A stretch of DNA of 64,000 bases from Neonectria sp. B-13. Lineage: Eukaryota > Ascomycota > Sordariomycetes > Hypocreales > Nectriaceae. Each line of letters opens with the position of its first letter. The first letter of the stretch is position 1. The translations under genes and the position numbers were made by a program. Location of the stretch: assembly GCA_002682825.1 (NCBI GenBank), contig NOKP01000031.1, positions 472,639 to 536,638 on the forward strand, in the 5' to 3' direction. A model generated the notes under the pieces. It had not been told where the DNA came from, did no database searches, and worked only from the letters and a program-made list of their open reading frames with translations. This document shows, in pieces, positions 1-10,756 of the stretch.

Positions 1-950
1 TCAGTAGTGACGACGATAGCAAAGCGTACGATACCCGTGATGATGGCGAAGAGACCGACGCAAAAGACTAGAATAACTTTGATGGTATTCGTACTGAACT
101 TCATGTTCCTGCGAATGACCCATATTGGTAGGCTGAAGAGAACGATGTCGATGCATATTCCCAGGATGGCGTGCGCCCACATCAAGTGGGCCTCTCTGTC
201 TTTGCTAATGCAGTTTCTATTTGGTTTTCCGTATTTAAAGAGGTCACTGCACTGGGGTCAATGGATAACATCAGTGCAGTAGCCTGAATTTGGAGGCATA
301 CCCGATGGGCTTGCATTCTGTGAGGATAAAAAAAAAGCCGCTGAGACTGGTTCCGACGATAATAACGCCTGAGACCCAGACCCAATGCATGAAGAGGCCT
401 GATTCGAGTGTTAGTAGCTGAAAAATAGCTTCCAAGCTTCTTCTTAGCGTCACGCACGTTCTCGACTCAGACGTGGGAGGAAGGCCAAGATGGACAGTCG
501 AACGAACCCCGATGTGATAAAGTAAAGGAGCTGGTTGATAGCTAGCAACTGCAGCGTGAAGAGTCAGCACAGCTGAACGAACATTTAGTCGTGGCGAATG
601 GACTTCATACCGTGAAGAATACATTCAAGTCTTCTTTAGATATGTATTGTATTGGGGTACCGGATCCATGCTCGACTTGGACGATCTCTATAACCGACGC
701 AGCGATACAAAGTACCTGATTCGGAGAGGATCTATCAGCAGAGGGACTCTTGGACTAGTGGTCCAGGACCATGGCGTACGAATGATACGATAGTTAGGAT
801 ATCGTCAAGTCCGAAAGCTTTCGTCATAAAGCGCCGTACGTATAATCGCGCCAGGACGATGACAGATGAGATAACGATGAGGGCAACGTTGATGTTGAAC
901 ACGATATGGCCCCGTAACGTGGTCCCTTCTGGGGATAGGTCCTCGGCCAT
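1..950 (-). CDS. PTH11-like rhodopsin-fold membrane receptor, 3' end outside window
   Basis: Start ATG at 950; the 3' end is cut by the window edge. The frames look broken, but four introns restore them: exons 950-780, 715-611, 548-458, 398-302 and 246-1, introns 779-716, 610-549, 457-399 (branch TACTAAC) and 301-247. The spliced protein reads as the fungal integral-membrane/rhodopsin family: N-terminal helix then GLDDILTIVSF, a YFITSGFVRLSILAFLPRL helix, HWVWVSGVII...LTECKPIG and the helix pair WAHAILGICIDIVLFSLPIW / IKVILVFCVGLFAIITGIV. Family members are PTH11-like putative GPCRs of the plasma membrane, often expanded in plant-associated fungi; ligand unknown. The family call is firm, the role is inferred. 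It stands alone, with about 2.5 kb of gene-free DNA behind it. Confidence 0.85.
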
Positions 951-3471
951 GTTGTCGTAGTCGTGGTCGTTATCGGGATTGTCTATGGGATAAAGTTGGG
1001 TTCGTAGGCCGCTCTCACCACGAGAGTATCATAGAAGTTGCGGATGGAGTAAGCTGCTTGGACTAGAGGCAGAAAATGTCGTGCATCACTCACAAATGGT
1101 ATGGGGACTACGGTGGGGACATGCACGTTTAGTATTACGGGTACTCGGTCCATATAGGGGTGTCAGGCAAAAGCGTTGTTAGCCCCCCTCACAGGGGTCT
1201 TCCAGATCTACGACATGGAATTGCTTGGGTTGCCACAACTATCTGAATCTGCCCTGGCCCTGCGGTGGGCGCTAACACAGCTTTTGCCTAACACCAAGTA
1301 AGTTAGGAGAGTTTTACTTGCCCAGAAGACAGTATTCTAGACGACCAAGCTGACGTGGGGCCGAGACTCCGAGGAAAGATGTACCTGCAGAACGTCAAAG
1401 TCCTGGGCTACTGTACAGATACGGCTGCGGAGGATGGCTTGAAAGAAAGGGCGGCCGCTTGCTGGGGGCTGCCTTGGATGTGAGACTACATATCGGGATA
1501 GCGTTGTTGTTGAAGAGGGCTGAGTAAGAGTTGGTCAGCTCAGGTGGCTTTAGTTGGCTGAGTGAAGCTCCCGGGCAAAACCTAAGGGTCGTAGTCCGCA
1601 ATCGAATCCAATATGTGGCTTGACAAGACGATGCTCGTTCTGACTCGCAATGTACTCCGCACGAATGAGAAGACTGGGAGTTAAGTTCAAGAAAACGACG
1701 GGACGGGGATAGATCAGGGGTCATCTACAGGGAATGAGGGGGTTGGCAGGAATCAGAACCTTGCAGGGCTCCTCTGTGAGACCGCGCGTTTTCACGTCTC
1801 CGCGCATTGACTTGACTTTGAAGATCCTGGAGGTGGCGTCCTATCAAGGTCATCAAGGTGTGATGCCAGCGCGCCATCTGGGGCCAACTTGCGGGGATCA
1901 CAAGCACTCCAGTCTCCAAGGTACAGTACAGTACCGGAAAGGGTCCCGAAAGCACGGACACGGATCTTAAAGCCTTGCATCCGGGGAAGAGTCGGGGGGA
2001 CATCGGGGGACAACCCGCTTGGCGCTACCATGGACATGGGATGGAGTGGAGGCCAGGCTGAAGCCCGTGGAGCCGAAAATTTGCTACAAAGGGTCATGTC
2101 GTACTTGTGGAAGGACTATCGGAACGGTGCTGTAAGCTAGTTGATTCGTGCGTAGGTAGCGTTGTGGTCATTAGATGAGGGGATGTAGCGTTGGTTCATC
2201 TTCTACTGCCACCAGTGGGTTGGGTAATGATGGGCTTGAGCTTGGCTGTCAAATTCTGGAAAGCTGGATGTTCACCTACTTGAACAGAAAACAATTTTAT
2301 AGAGGTTGTCGTTGATAGATGGACGACTTGCTCTGCGTTACTGCCAAACTGCACAGTCCCAAGGTAACTCTTCTTGTCTGCTCGTATCAATTCAGCTAGA
2401 TAGCCGCGGGGAGTAAATGGGCTCTAGAGAGGTACAGAGCTCTTCCAGAAAACAAGAGGAAAGGTGTTCAAAGGCCGCCGCGAAATCACCACTGAATGGG
2501 AAAGGCGTATCAAAGGGTTCGGTGACCGGGCTTATGATTTCAGGAAGATGCTTCTGTATGGCAAACTCCATATAGAAAGCTGTCTCGGAATTCTGTGGCC
2601 TTCAAGTGGGAAGGGCTTGTCCCCCACTTTGAAGGTTGGCATCGGGTCGAACTTGTCCACGGGTTTAAGCGTGTAAACTAATACCTAGTGTCCACCGGCA
2701 TCTGTGGGGCCGGTGTTAGCGCTCGGCTGCGTGGGGTAGAATCCCCGTTGTGGAGAACTGTGTTTTCGATTCACTGAAGAAACCGAAGGCTACAAGTTTG
2801 AGCCGATAACAAAGCTTGTGCTAATTTCAGCTGGGCAATTTCCGAGTATGAATGACCCCGGAGCCCACCATGGGCGATAACGGAGATCGGTGGCGTCTTT
2901 TCCATGCCAGTCAGGGGGAAACGCGTACCAACGTGCAGCCAAGGATCTTCTAGTACTCTATGGCTGGGGTCCTCTTCCCAGGTATCCGATATAGCGTTCT
3001 CCTCACAAACTTTTAAAATGATGCCTAGATTTTCCCTTGACAACTCACTCAGGTATCTCGTCTCTAAGTTACGTCCAATGGATATCAAGGTTCTGTTGCC
3101 AAACTTGCCGAAAAGATGTCAGCAACTACGAAGTTTGAAGGAAGCAAGAGCTTCTTTCTTCAAATGGAGATACTATTACGTCTTTCGTCTTCTTTCAGCC
3201 GTAGTATGTCAGTTTTTCTTACGTGGCATGCTGATGTTAGGTGTCGTGAGGCGGACTGAACAAATTTAACTGTAGTTAGTCATTCGCAGAGTTTCACGTG
3301 ATAAGGACAAACTCTGTTGTTCCCTCCTATATAAACTATCAACCGCACGTTTATTAGCAACCGTAATACATTCAACTATTTACATCCTTTTCTGTCCACT
3401 GTCCGTGTGGTAACCCCAATCTACAACAAACTCAACCTTTATCATCTATCATTTGAACGTCAAGGAAGAGC
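951..3471. other. Gene-free stretch with one MITE-like inverted repeat
   Basis: I found no ORF with recognisable protein sequence; the short open frames overlap one another on both strands without splice-compatible partners. It holds the inverted repeat at 1159-1295. A TATA-like TATATAAAC lies near 3330, in front of the decayed gene at 3472, and a CACGTG hexamer lies near 3295. Confidence 0.6.
1159..1295. repeat. MITE-like element or large hairpin with 29-bp inverted arms
   Basis: The left arm (1159-1187) and the reverse complement of the right arm (1267-1295) agree at about 25 of 29 positions; the core GGCAAAAGC is shared exactly, followed by a two-base difference and then TGTTAGC. The enclosed about 80 bp has no coding content. 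Size and arms fit a non-autonomous DNA transposon, but I could not find a convincing target-site duplication, so a simple hairpin is possible. Confidence 0.5.
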
Positions 3472-3983
3472 GTGACTCACCACTTGGAAACACTATTAAA
3501 TGGAGCGCAAGTATCTCCAGAGGTCTTTGAGCTACGCTCGGATTATCGCGCACTATTGATGGTGGTTGATGGTATCCTACTAGGTCCTAGTGACGGCTTC
3601 AGCGAGGCACTTCTGCAACAGGCTGAGGCCTGTGCTAGAACAACGCTATCGCAACATCCTGTCACAAAAATACCACCTATCGCCGCATGGCGAGAGACAT
3701 ACAAAGCTTATGGAGCTAAGCCGCAGCGCATACGCAACAGTGTTGAGGCTCTTACACGCCGCGCAGAGGGGGGTTTACCACGCGTCAACGTTTGACAGAC
3801 ATCTACAACGCTATTTCTATCAAGTATCAAGTTCCAGTTGGCGGCGAAGATTTTGAAAAGTATGATGGATCCCCTTTTTTGGTTCGTGCCAGTGGTCAGG
3901 AGAAGTTTGAGACTATGTCAGGCGGAGAAACTGTCACAGAAGCTGTCTCCAGATGTACAAGTATTTCGTCGGGTTATTGGTAA
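3472..3983 (+). pseudogene. Decayed B3/B4 tRNA-binding (editing-like) domain gene
   Basis: The translation matches the B3/4 domain known from phenylalanyl-tRNA synthetase beta and from stand-alone proteins: AAWRETYKAYGAKPQRIRNS, VEALTRRAEGGLPRVN, then in another frame LTDIYNAISIKYQVPVGGED and SPFLVRASGQEKFET. The frame jumps at about 3795 exactly where relatives read RVNRLTD, which fits loss of one C from AACCGTTTG. No intron of plausible size spans it. The upstream open frame begins with GTG at 3472 and has no ATG before the preceding stop. The C-terminal part ends early, without the W/R-rich tail usual in the family. I infer a dead copy, possibly once acquired from bacteria, where this domain is common. 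An alternative start at the ATG near 3559 would not cure the frameshift. Confidence 0.7.
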
Positions 3984-4740
3984 ATCTGTTTAGTTTCATG
4001 GTGTATAAGTAATTATTCAGATGTATATACTCTTTCCACAGGAGTAAGCAAGCCCGAAGATGCTTTGTGTCCCTTGCAACAATCTCGGTTTGGGCTGTTG
4101 GGTGTTTCCCCCCTCCCTCGCCGGCTTGGGTCACCCTCACCAACACACTAGACTATTAAACACTCAATTCTAATTACTAAGCTTGGGGGTGGCGAAGTTG
4201 TGAGTAACTTACCCCCTCTAGCTCCTTGCCAGAAGTGGACCTTCTCGGACTTGCTTGCCTTCCCATTTACACAAGGTTAGTGCGTCGCAGGTTCCACTAT
4301 CTAAAAGAAAGCCTGTGCGCATCACCAGTAATCAAATCCGAGGGACATGAGACTGACAGGTGGTCTCGGCAGAAAATACGGCATTTACTAATCCACTCAC
4401 TCCATAAACATCATCCCTGACTTTTCTTCGCAATGTGCTCGTCCGGAGCATCCCGCGCGGATGACTCACGAGCTAGAAACTGGGCGGCATTGGACCACCC
4501 ACGCATTGTCTGTCCCCTTATCCAGAGCCAAAAGCACAACCAGACAAGACACCCGAAGGGACCTGGGGGGAACTTGAATTAAAATTCCAAGAACATTTAT
4601 GGAAACCACTAGTACAAATGCAGCACTAATCCTTCAGGTCGGGGATGGTTTGTGGAGGCTGCTTCAATCACTTTCCTAGGGTGCTCTTTATTCTATTGTA
4701 TTGATGAGATTGAATCTCTACTTCCTCGCAAATCGGTAAA
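3984..4740. other. Gene-free stretch, nothing recognised
   Basis: Short overlapping open frames only. It lies between the decayed B3/4 gene and the 3' end of the arrestin-like gene and includes the latter's presumed 3' UTR (4600-4740). No repeats noticed. Confidence 0.5.
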
Positions 4741-6057
4741 TTAAATTGAAGTCCTTCCTGATTCATCTCCTTCTATATATACCGGAGGTTGTAAAGCCAC
4801 ATCTTGATATACCGGTGGAGTTTCTTCATCCCAGTTGACCTCCCCATCAGCATATCGTGCTAGGTTTATGTCAAACCTTAGACGAAAGAAGAACCCTTTA
4901 GGAGATGGAGTCACTACATGTGGCTTCAGCACATGAGCTGTTTCTTGGGAGAGAAAAATCTCTATCTCCAATGAATGCTTCACCTCCAGTCCATAGAAAG
5001 GCTTGACATCGCAAGCGTGCCTACACTCACGGCCCGGGAACCTTTGCCGATCGATAGCATAACTGAACTTCAAGTCGGTTGTGCCATCTCCCCCTATCCC
5101 ATCAGTCTCCCAAACCTTTCGTAATATGCCTTTGGCCAAAACACGAATATCTGCCGTTGGCTCGTTTGCCGTTTTGAAGGGTGTGGCATGGTGTTTGCAT
5201 AGGGGAAAGCTGTGCTGAATCGTCTGTTCGAACTTCCAGGAGACACTTGTCAGTCGCCAGAAGACGATTCTTTGAGGGAATTCATCATAATCCAGAAGAT
5301 CGACCAGATGTAGAACGACCTGATTATCACCCTCCGGTTCGATTACACTATCATACAACGCTCTCACCCTAGCTTTGATGGGCTTCAGTTCGACGTACAA
5401 GTTGTGAGGAGGCTTCGGTGGTGAGGAGAATTTCTTCACCATTATGGAGTCCTTGAGTTCGATGTAATTGTTCGAGATAGCATGCTGGTTTGGGCTTCGA
5501 GCGATATCGATCGTGGCCTTGAGATTGTAAGATATCGAAAAGGCAGGGATGTTGACGGTTGCTGGGTAGTGCCCGGGTATAAACGAGGAGAAGGGAAATT
5601 GGTGGACGCCTCTTGATAGTATTGTTGGACGATTGAGAAAACTCCATGTCTCAATATTGATGGACTGTATCTGACAGGCTGCACAGGAGCTCCAGCGAGA
5701 TTGAGGCGATTGTCGCCTTATTTGGATCGAGAGTAACGCAACCAAAGCATCCAGTTTGGCGAAGTCTCCTCCCACATGTACAAACAGGAGACCCGAAAAT
5801 AGAGCTCCGACAGCGTCCGCCCCCTTATCAAAAAGAATAATAGAGGGACTTTCGAGATTCCAACTAAGAGTCACCGCCGCGGTTGTGATATTGGGTGATT
5901 TGGGAAAGGGAATCGATATCGGAAATATTCGGTTTGGCTTGGAAATCTGCGATGGCTCGGCCATAGTGATAGCAGCTGAAAGTGCTGCTTTGTCGAAGTT
6001 TGGGCTGGTTCCTGTTGTAATCATCGAAGTACTAAGCAGACCGGGTTGGAATATCAT
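4741..6057 (-). CDS. LDB19-type arrestin-like protein
   Basis: Single exon. The ATG at 6057 gives 438 residues; in-frame ATGs at 6024 and 5964 are equally possible, and the conserved part begins after the last of them. The arrestin-N-like part reads ESPSIILFDKGADAVGALFSG (strand, acidic turn, then GxLxG) followed by a CxxC-containing stretch and FPFSSFIPGHYPATVNIP. The last matches the 'PFS..LPGHLPAT' signature of the fungal LDB19 domain (yeast Art1/Ldb19). The C-terminal half keeps beta-rich arrestin-C-like sequence (FSYAIDRQRFPG...KPFYGLEVKHSLEIEIFL). Yeast relatives recruit Rsp5 to plasma-membrane transporters for endocytosis. I see no PPxY motif here, so an Rsp5 link is unproven. Confidence 0.75.
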   Translation of the reverse strand: MIFQPGLLSTSMITTGTSPNFDKAALSAAITMAEPSQISKPNRIFPISIPFPKSPNITTAAVTLSWNLESPSIILFDKGADAVGALFSGLLFVHVGGDFAKLDALVALLSIQIRRQSPQSRWSSCAACQIQSINIETWSFLNRPTILSRGVHQFPFSSFIPGHYPATVNIPAFSISYNLKATIDIARSPNQHAISNNYIELKDSIMVKKFSSPPKPPHNLYVELKPIKARVRALYDSVIEPEGDNQVVLHLVDLLDYDEFPQRIVFWRLTSVSWKFEQTIQHSFPLCKHHATPFKTANEPTADIRVLAKGILRKVWETDGIGGDGTTDLKFSYAIDRQRFPGRECRHACDVKPFYGLEVKHSLEIEIFLSQETAHVLKPHVVTPSPKGFFFRLRFDINLARYADGEVNWDEETPPVYQDVALQPPVYIEGDESGRTSI

Positions 6058-6921
6058 CAGGTACACATGCCACTACCGACTTTGCCGATGCGATTATGTG
6101 CCATGATAAAGCCTAAAGACGTCGTCTTCCCGAGACCCTTTTATCCATTAATAGCGTAAGGGTCGGCATTGTAATTGATAAGTCGGACCACACAGCTCGG
6201 AAACACTTGCTCTATAATTTAGTAGCCGGTCCCACCCCTGAGCTGGTCAAGGTGACAGGGTTGCCCACGTCACACAATACTCGGAGTTGGAAGCCGTTGG
6301 AAGCCTGCATGCCAATGACAAGTATCACACGTTAAGGATTTGAACGATAGGTAGCTACATTCTAATACATTGACCCGCCGATTAATACTTGACATTGAGC
6401 GGGGCAGAGAGCGCTTCATAATAGGAAAGAGACTCCGAACCTGTTATGAGCCAGGTTGAGACCAGGCGGTCACAACTGGCATAATTATTTTAATGTCTAC
6501 TTTTTCTTTTAGTATTATCACATATTAAGTTCCCTTATAGAATGGAGGGTCCATCACATATTTTAGTCTTTTCCTGCTCGTGATGATGCTATAGACCGGC
6601 CTTGTTCAACTCAACTCTTCACGATGAGACACTCTACCAACACCCTACCTGTTCTCCCCAAAATTCCTCACGATGGGAAAACTAGAAACCGACTTCACAG
6701 CATTACAAGGTCATGAGTAGCCAATCGTGAAGCACTCTAGCCCGCAATTTGGTTGCTAGAAGTGGTACCGCATCTCATCAGAAGGAAATTCTTTGTCAGG
6801 TCGCAATACACAAACATGCAAATATCGCCGGCTTCGCACAAGGGCAGGGAATAGTTCAAGTTGACTTTGAAATGCGCCACTATTAACTTGTAGACTGACC
6901 ATCAACTCCAACATGTCTGGT
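6058..6921. other. Gene-free stretch with one copy of a dispersed 30-bp repeat
   Basis: This contains the 5' flank of the arrestin-like gene and the 3' flank of the NmrA-like gene. AT-rich around 6480-6545. The only structured element noticed is the 30-bp copy at 6451-6480, shared with 53307-53336. No coding content supported. Confidence 0.5.
6451..6480. repeat. Dispersed 30-bp repeat, copy A
   Basis: Matches 53307-53336 at 27 of 30 positions; the three differences are all transitions. Both copies contain GGCGGTCACAAC. Origin unknown; it may be a fragment of an old mobile element. Confidence 0.4.
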
Positions 6922-7906
6922 CTACTCGCGCACGGTCTGAGTGATAAGATCCTTCACTAGGGCATGTATCTCATCATCGGACAACCTGGCGAGCCCCAAC
7001 TGATCGTTGGCAATGTTGTCGAAAGCGGGGCCGTACTTTGCGTTTGTGCCTCCCTGGAGAATGTAATTGAACCACACCCATCCCTCGAAAATTCCATCCT
7101 TCAGCGCCTGGTCGCTAGTCTCCTTGAGGGCGTCCGTGTCAGCTTCAGTGATCGTCCACTGGCCTGGAAGCGCATCTTTGGCAATTGCAGCAATTTCTTT
7201 GAACGAGATTTTGCCATCCTCGATCCTAACCGAACGATTTCGAGTGGCATCTGGGTTCTTGAGAACCCCAACAACACCCTTCGCAACTGTGGCAAGCCGA
7301 GTAACGCTGATTGCAAGGTCGCCGCCGTTATACAGAACCACACGGCGGTCCTTGATGTTGGCTAGGGTCCCATGGGTGAAGCCCCAATCGAGGAACAGGT
7401 TGTTGTAAACATTGGTGTAACTCAACGAGGAGGACTTGGCCTTCTCCGTCAGGTAATCCTCAGTCTTGACCTTCTCTGCAAATACAGGAAGCTGGCGTGT
7501 GAGCGGGTTCTGTTGATCGCAACCAAAGTTGGACGGGATAAATCGTTGAACTCCGGCGCTGACGGCGGCATCCACCAGGGCCCGCTGGGGGGCACCTACG
7601 GCAGGGGCCCCAAGTGTCGAGACGACGGCGTCAACACCATCAAGCGCTGATTTGAGTGACGCAGGGTCATCGTAATCAACAACAACTTCCTTGACCTGGT
7701 TGACATAGGCGGCGGGAACCTTCCCAGCCTTGCGCGAGAGGACGCGGACGTCGAAGCCAGCCTGGACAAGTCCCTTCAGGACCTCGATACCAAGACTACC
7801 AGCAGCCTGTTAAGATATCTCGCCATCAGCTTACAGCTCGGGGTTCATGGACTGTTTCTATCCCACTTACGCCGGCATGGGCAACGGTGTTGATGGCGCT
7901 CGACAT
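6922..7906 (-). CDS. NmrA-like / isoflavone-reductase-like NAD(P)-binding protein
   Basis: Two exons: 7906-7871 (12 codons) and 7806-6922, with a 64-nt intron (gtaagt...aacag), giving 306 residues. The splice reconstitutes the N-terminal Rossmann glycine motif (AHAGAAGSLGIEVLKGL). Then come VVVDYDDPASLKSAL, DAVVSTLGA and AGVQRFIPSNFGCD, which are the order and spacing of the NmrA / isoflavone reductase (atypical SDR) family, followed by NNLFLDWGF and a helical C-terminus. Such proteins are either redox-sensing regulators or NAD(P)H-dependent reductases of aromatic substrates; the sequence alone does not choose. Length fits the family. No partner gene is adjacent. Confidence 0.88.
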
Positions 7907-10756
7907 GTTCGGTGACGTTTTCGATCTTGATGAGGAACAAGGGATGTAGAGTTAGAGGCGTTGTTGGAGTTCTGATGAGAGGTGTTGAAGCAATGGATAA
8001 CTCTTGTAAGATGAGTTAAAACCTGGCAACTGAAGCCCCTTTTATAGTTTCACCGCTACCCGCCCAGGTTCAGGTGGCTCAGGCCAAGCCGGCCACCACG
8101 AGCCTCACCATCGGCCATCCCACCCAATGCCGATGCCAGCTGGTTACATAACCTAACTAATGAATGTTCCACAAGTGTCCATGCAACTGGGAATTGACCA
8201 TGATCCTCACCGGAGCATCCCACCCATCCCGAGATTTCTACAAGCATTTCGCGTCATCGACTCATTGCAAAATCAAGCTCAAGCGATACCCCCTCTCGGC
8301 GTTGAGCGTTGGCGACACATCCCACCAAAGTCCGACTACTAAGGTTAGGAATCACTGTCATTGCCAGTTGACTAAATAGCCCCCTCTCTCCAGCCTCGTC
8401 TAGATTTGTTACTAATATTGGGTTAAAGTTAGGTCTTGGCCTCTCACATGGAACATGAACTCCACCGCAAGTTATCTGCCAATTGTGACGCCCCGGCATT
8501 TGCCCCGCCCATCTCGGCATCCCACTTCGGCACCCCACTTCGGCACTTCGATGAATGTAATGTAAGCACCGTTGGCTGTGCCATTGCTTCCAGTACAGTG
8601 CCAAACAATCAGGTAGTCGACAATCCAAGCCAGGCAAGAGGCCCTATCCTCTCAGTGGTGGTACAACATGTTTCTGTAGCCACTAGAGATGTGTTTCAAC
8701 GATTACGTCGAGTATATCCTGTCAGTGTATCATCGGAAATGAAGTGCTGGAGTTGGGCCTACAACGTCTTCGTAAAAGGTTCTCCCGCTGGTAGGAAATA
8801 AGCGCGGAGGATCTCGGCCATGATGGACGTAGCAAGACGAATCGTGCTACTTTCTACTTTCAAATCAATGCTCAGGTTCATCCCGCTATGTGCATCGACA
8901 AAACGCCGGGAAAAATTAGCAGGGATCCAGGAAGGCAGTTCGCACACATCCTTGGTAATGCCCGTGCGATAACAGCTCCTATGCAACTTGGTCCTACTGA
9001 TTACTAGTTGTAATCTCAAGTCCTCACGCCCGAAGCGAAAAGACAAAGAACAGAAGAAAACCTGTGAAAGTTAGTGCGGGATCGCTCCCTGAACAAACAA
9101 AATCTTTGCAACTGTGTCCTCAGAAAACAAGAGCGAATGGACCTACAGCGCGGATGGGAAGTATTTTGGGCTAAAGTGATATGTTTCGACGAGCGAGACG
9201 GAAAAGCTCCTAGAACCGAGACGGAGTCCTTTTACGGCTTGGATGTAAGGCTTCATGGTCAACCTGGAGTATCTTGGCGGCCAAGATGTAACAGTCTCGC
9301 GGCTAGAATGGATTGCCCTTAAGGTGAGCCTTGGCTAAGTTGGAAATCCTAAATATCTAGAATGAAATGGCCTCAGGGCTAAGAAGTAAGTGCCCCCAGT
9401 AACTAGAATCGCATGGTGACAGGGCCGCGAACACTCTACTGACGAGTCGTCGGCCCGACCAGTGTCATGGACAGCATTGGAAAACAAGGTGGAAATCGGA
9501 ATAGCTGTGTAGCCTTTCGTAAATGAATCGAGTGGAACATCATCAAGAGACAAGGATGAATCTTTATACTGCTAGCAATGGAAGGCAATATCGGTGAAGA
9601 TAGAAATCCAAGGAGTCTAGCTGGGCATTCCATGTTGGATTATGTGAGAATCAGCATGTAGGTGGCAATCCACTTGGGTTGAAATGGAAAGCCTCTCCGA
9701 ATCAGCCCGAATTGAGCTACACCGTTTGGAGTAGCATCTCATGATGAGATGGCTGTTGCCTAGGATTTCGCTTGTACACAGGAAAATGCCACGTCTATCC
9801 CTACCAGCTTTTACTCGGGCCCTATCTGGCATTTCCAGAGCAATTGATGTGAACCAGTCACTGTTAAACGGTGGCGTGGGGGGCTGATCAGAAGAAGTCG
9901 CAGAGCCGCTGCGTGACAGCGTCGGGGCATTAGCGCATTTCTCTTTCTTGTCACCGCCATAACAGGCCGAGATGGATGGCCAGTGTCGCATCCCCAGGCT
10001 ATCAGCCAGCCCTATGAGCAAGGTGTCGGGAATTCCACCAGATTGACAGCTGGAACGACCAGAGACGACTGGTCACGACCGGCACTTCTCGACCGCGAAG
10101 TACCATAATCCCTCAAACGCGGCTAGTCCGCATAAAGAGAATCGGGGGACATATGCCGCCCGTAAGCTCGCTTTGCCCGGCGTACCCCTGTCCCAAGGAA
10201 TCCGATACGCTGAAGTTGAGCCATGAACATGGAGAGGGCACCCAATGACAGAAGCAACAAATGTCATGTAAGCCGGGCGTTTTCAACCAAAACGTCAGAA
10301 GCAATGCTGCACGCATGCTAAGCAGCCAAGCTGAACAACCAAAATGAATTGACCAACCCTCAGAGGTCTTAATGCCCCACAGTTCAGCATACGTGCAGGC
10401 GAAACATGTCCTAGTATGTAGGTAAGACGCTCGTGCATGGTGGGACGTCTGTTGATTTGTCAGTCGTTCGTGTCGTATGACGTTTTTATGCAGTCGTATG
10501 CAATCAATCGATAGTTCGTATGCAAACTGGATGATCTAGCTGGGTCCAGGAAGCAACAGCAAGCCACGTTGTGGGCAGCCAATAGGCTCATGGTGGGCTC
10601 TGGGGACGAAGAGCGGATTGAGAGATATGTGGGTGCTCCCCTCGTTTGATTCTGGCGGAAGGATGCTAATCCTCTATCATTTATCTGGGGAACTATGTGG
10701 TCCTGTCCATGTCTCTCCAGCCTACAATCCTCAAACTTGGCCGCCGCTGAACAGAC
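7907..10756. other. Long gene-free stretch, nothing recognised
   Basis: About 2.8 kb. The open frames are short, overlap on both strands and show no family motif; the longest, 134 codons on the minus strand at 9617-10021, has no recognisable content. A 12-bp direct repeat (cccacttcggca twice) lies near 8520-8545, and TCGTATGCAA-like words recur near 10490-10525. The final part is the 5' flank of the HET gene. Confidence 0.5.

Noticed and set aside
1..650. Frame breaks in the PTH11-like gene suggested a pseudogene
   Set aside because: Four short introns with sound borders restore every frame and recover all family motifs.
9617..10021. 134-codon minus-strand open frame
   Set aside because: No family features and a composition like the surrounding non-coding sequence.
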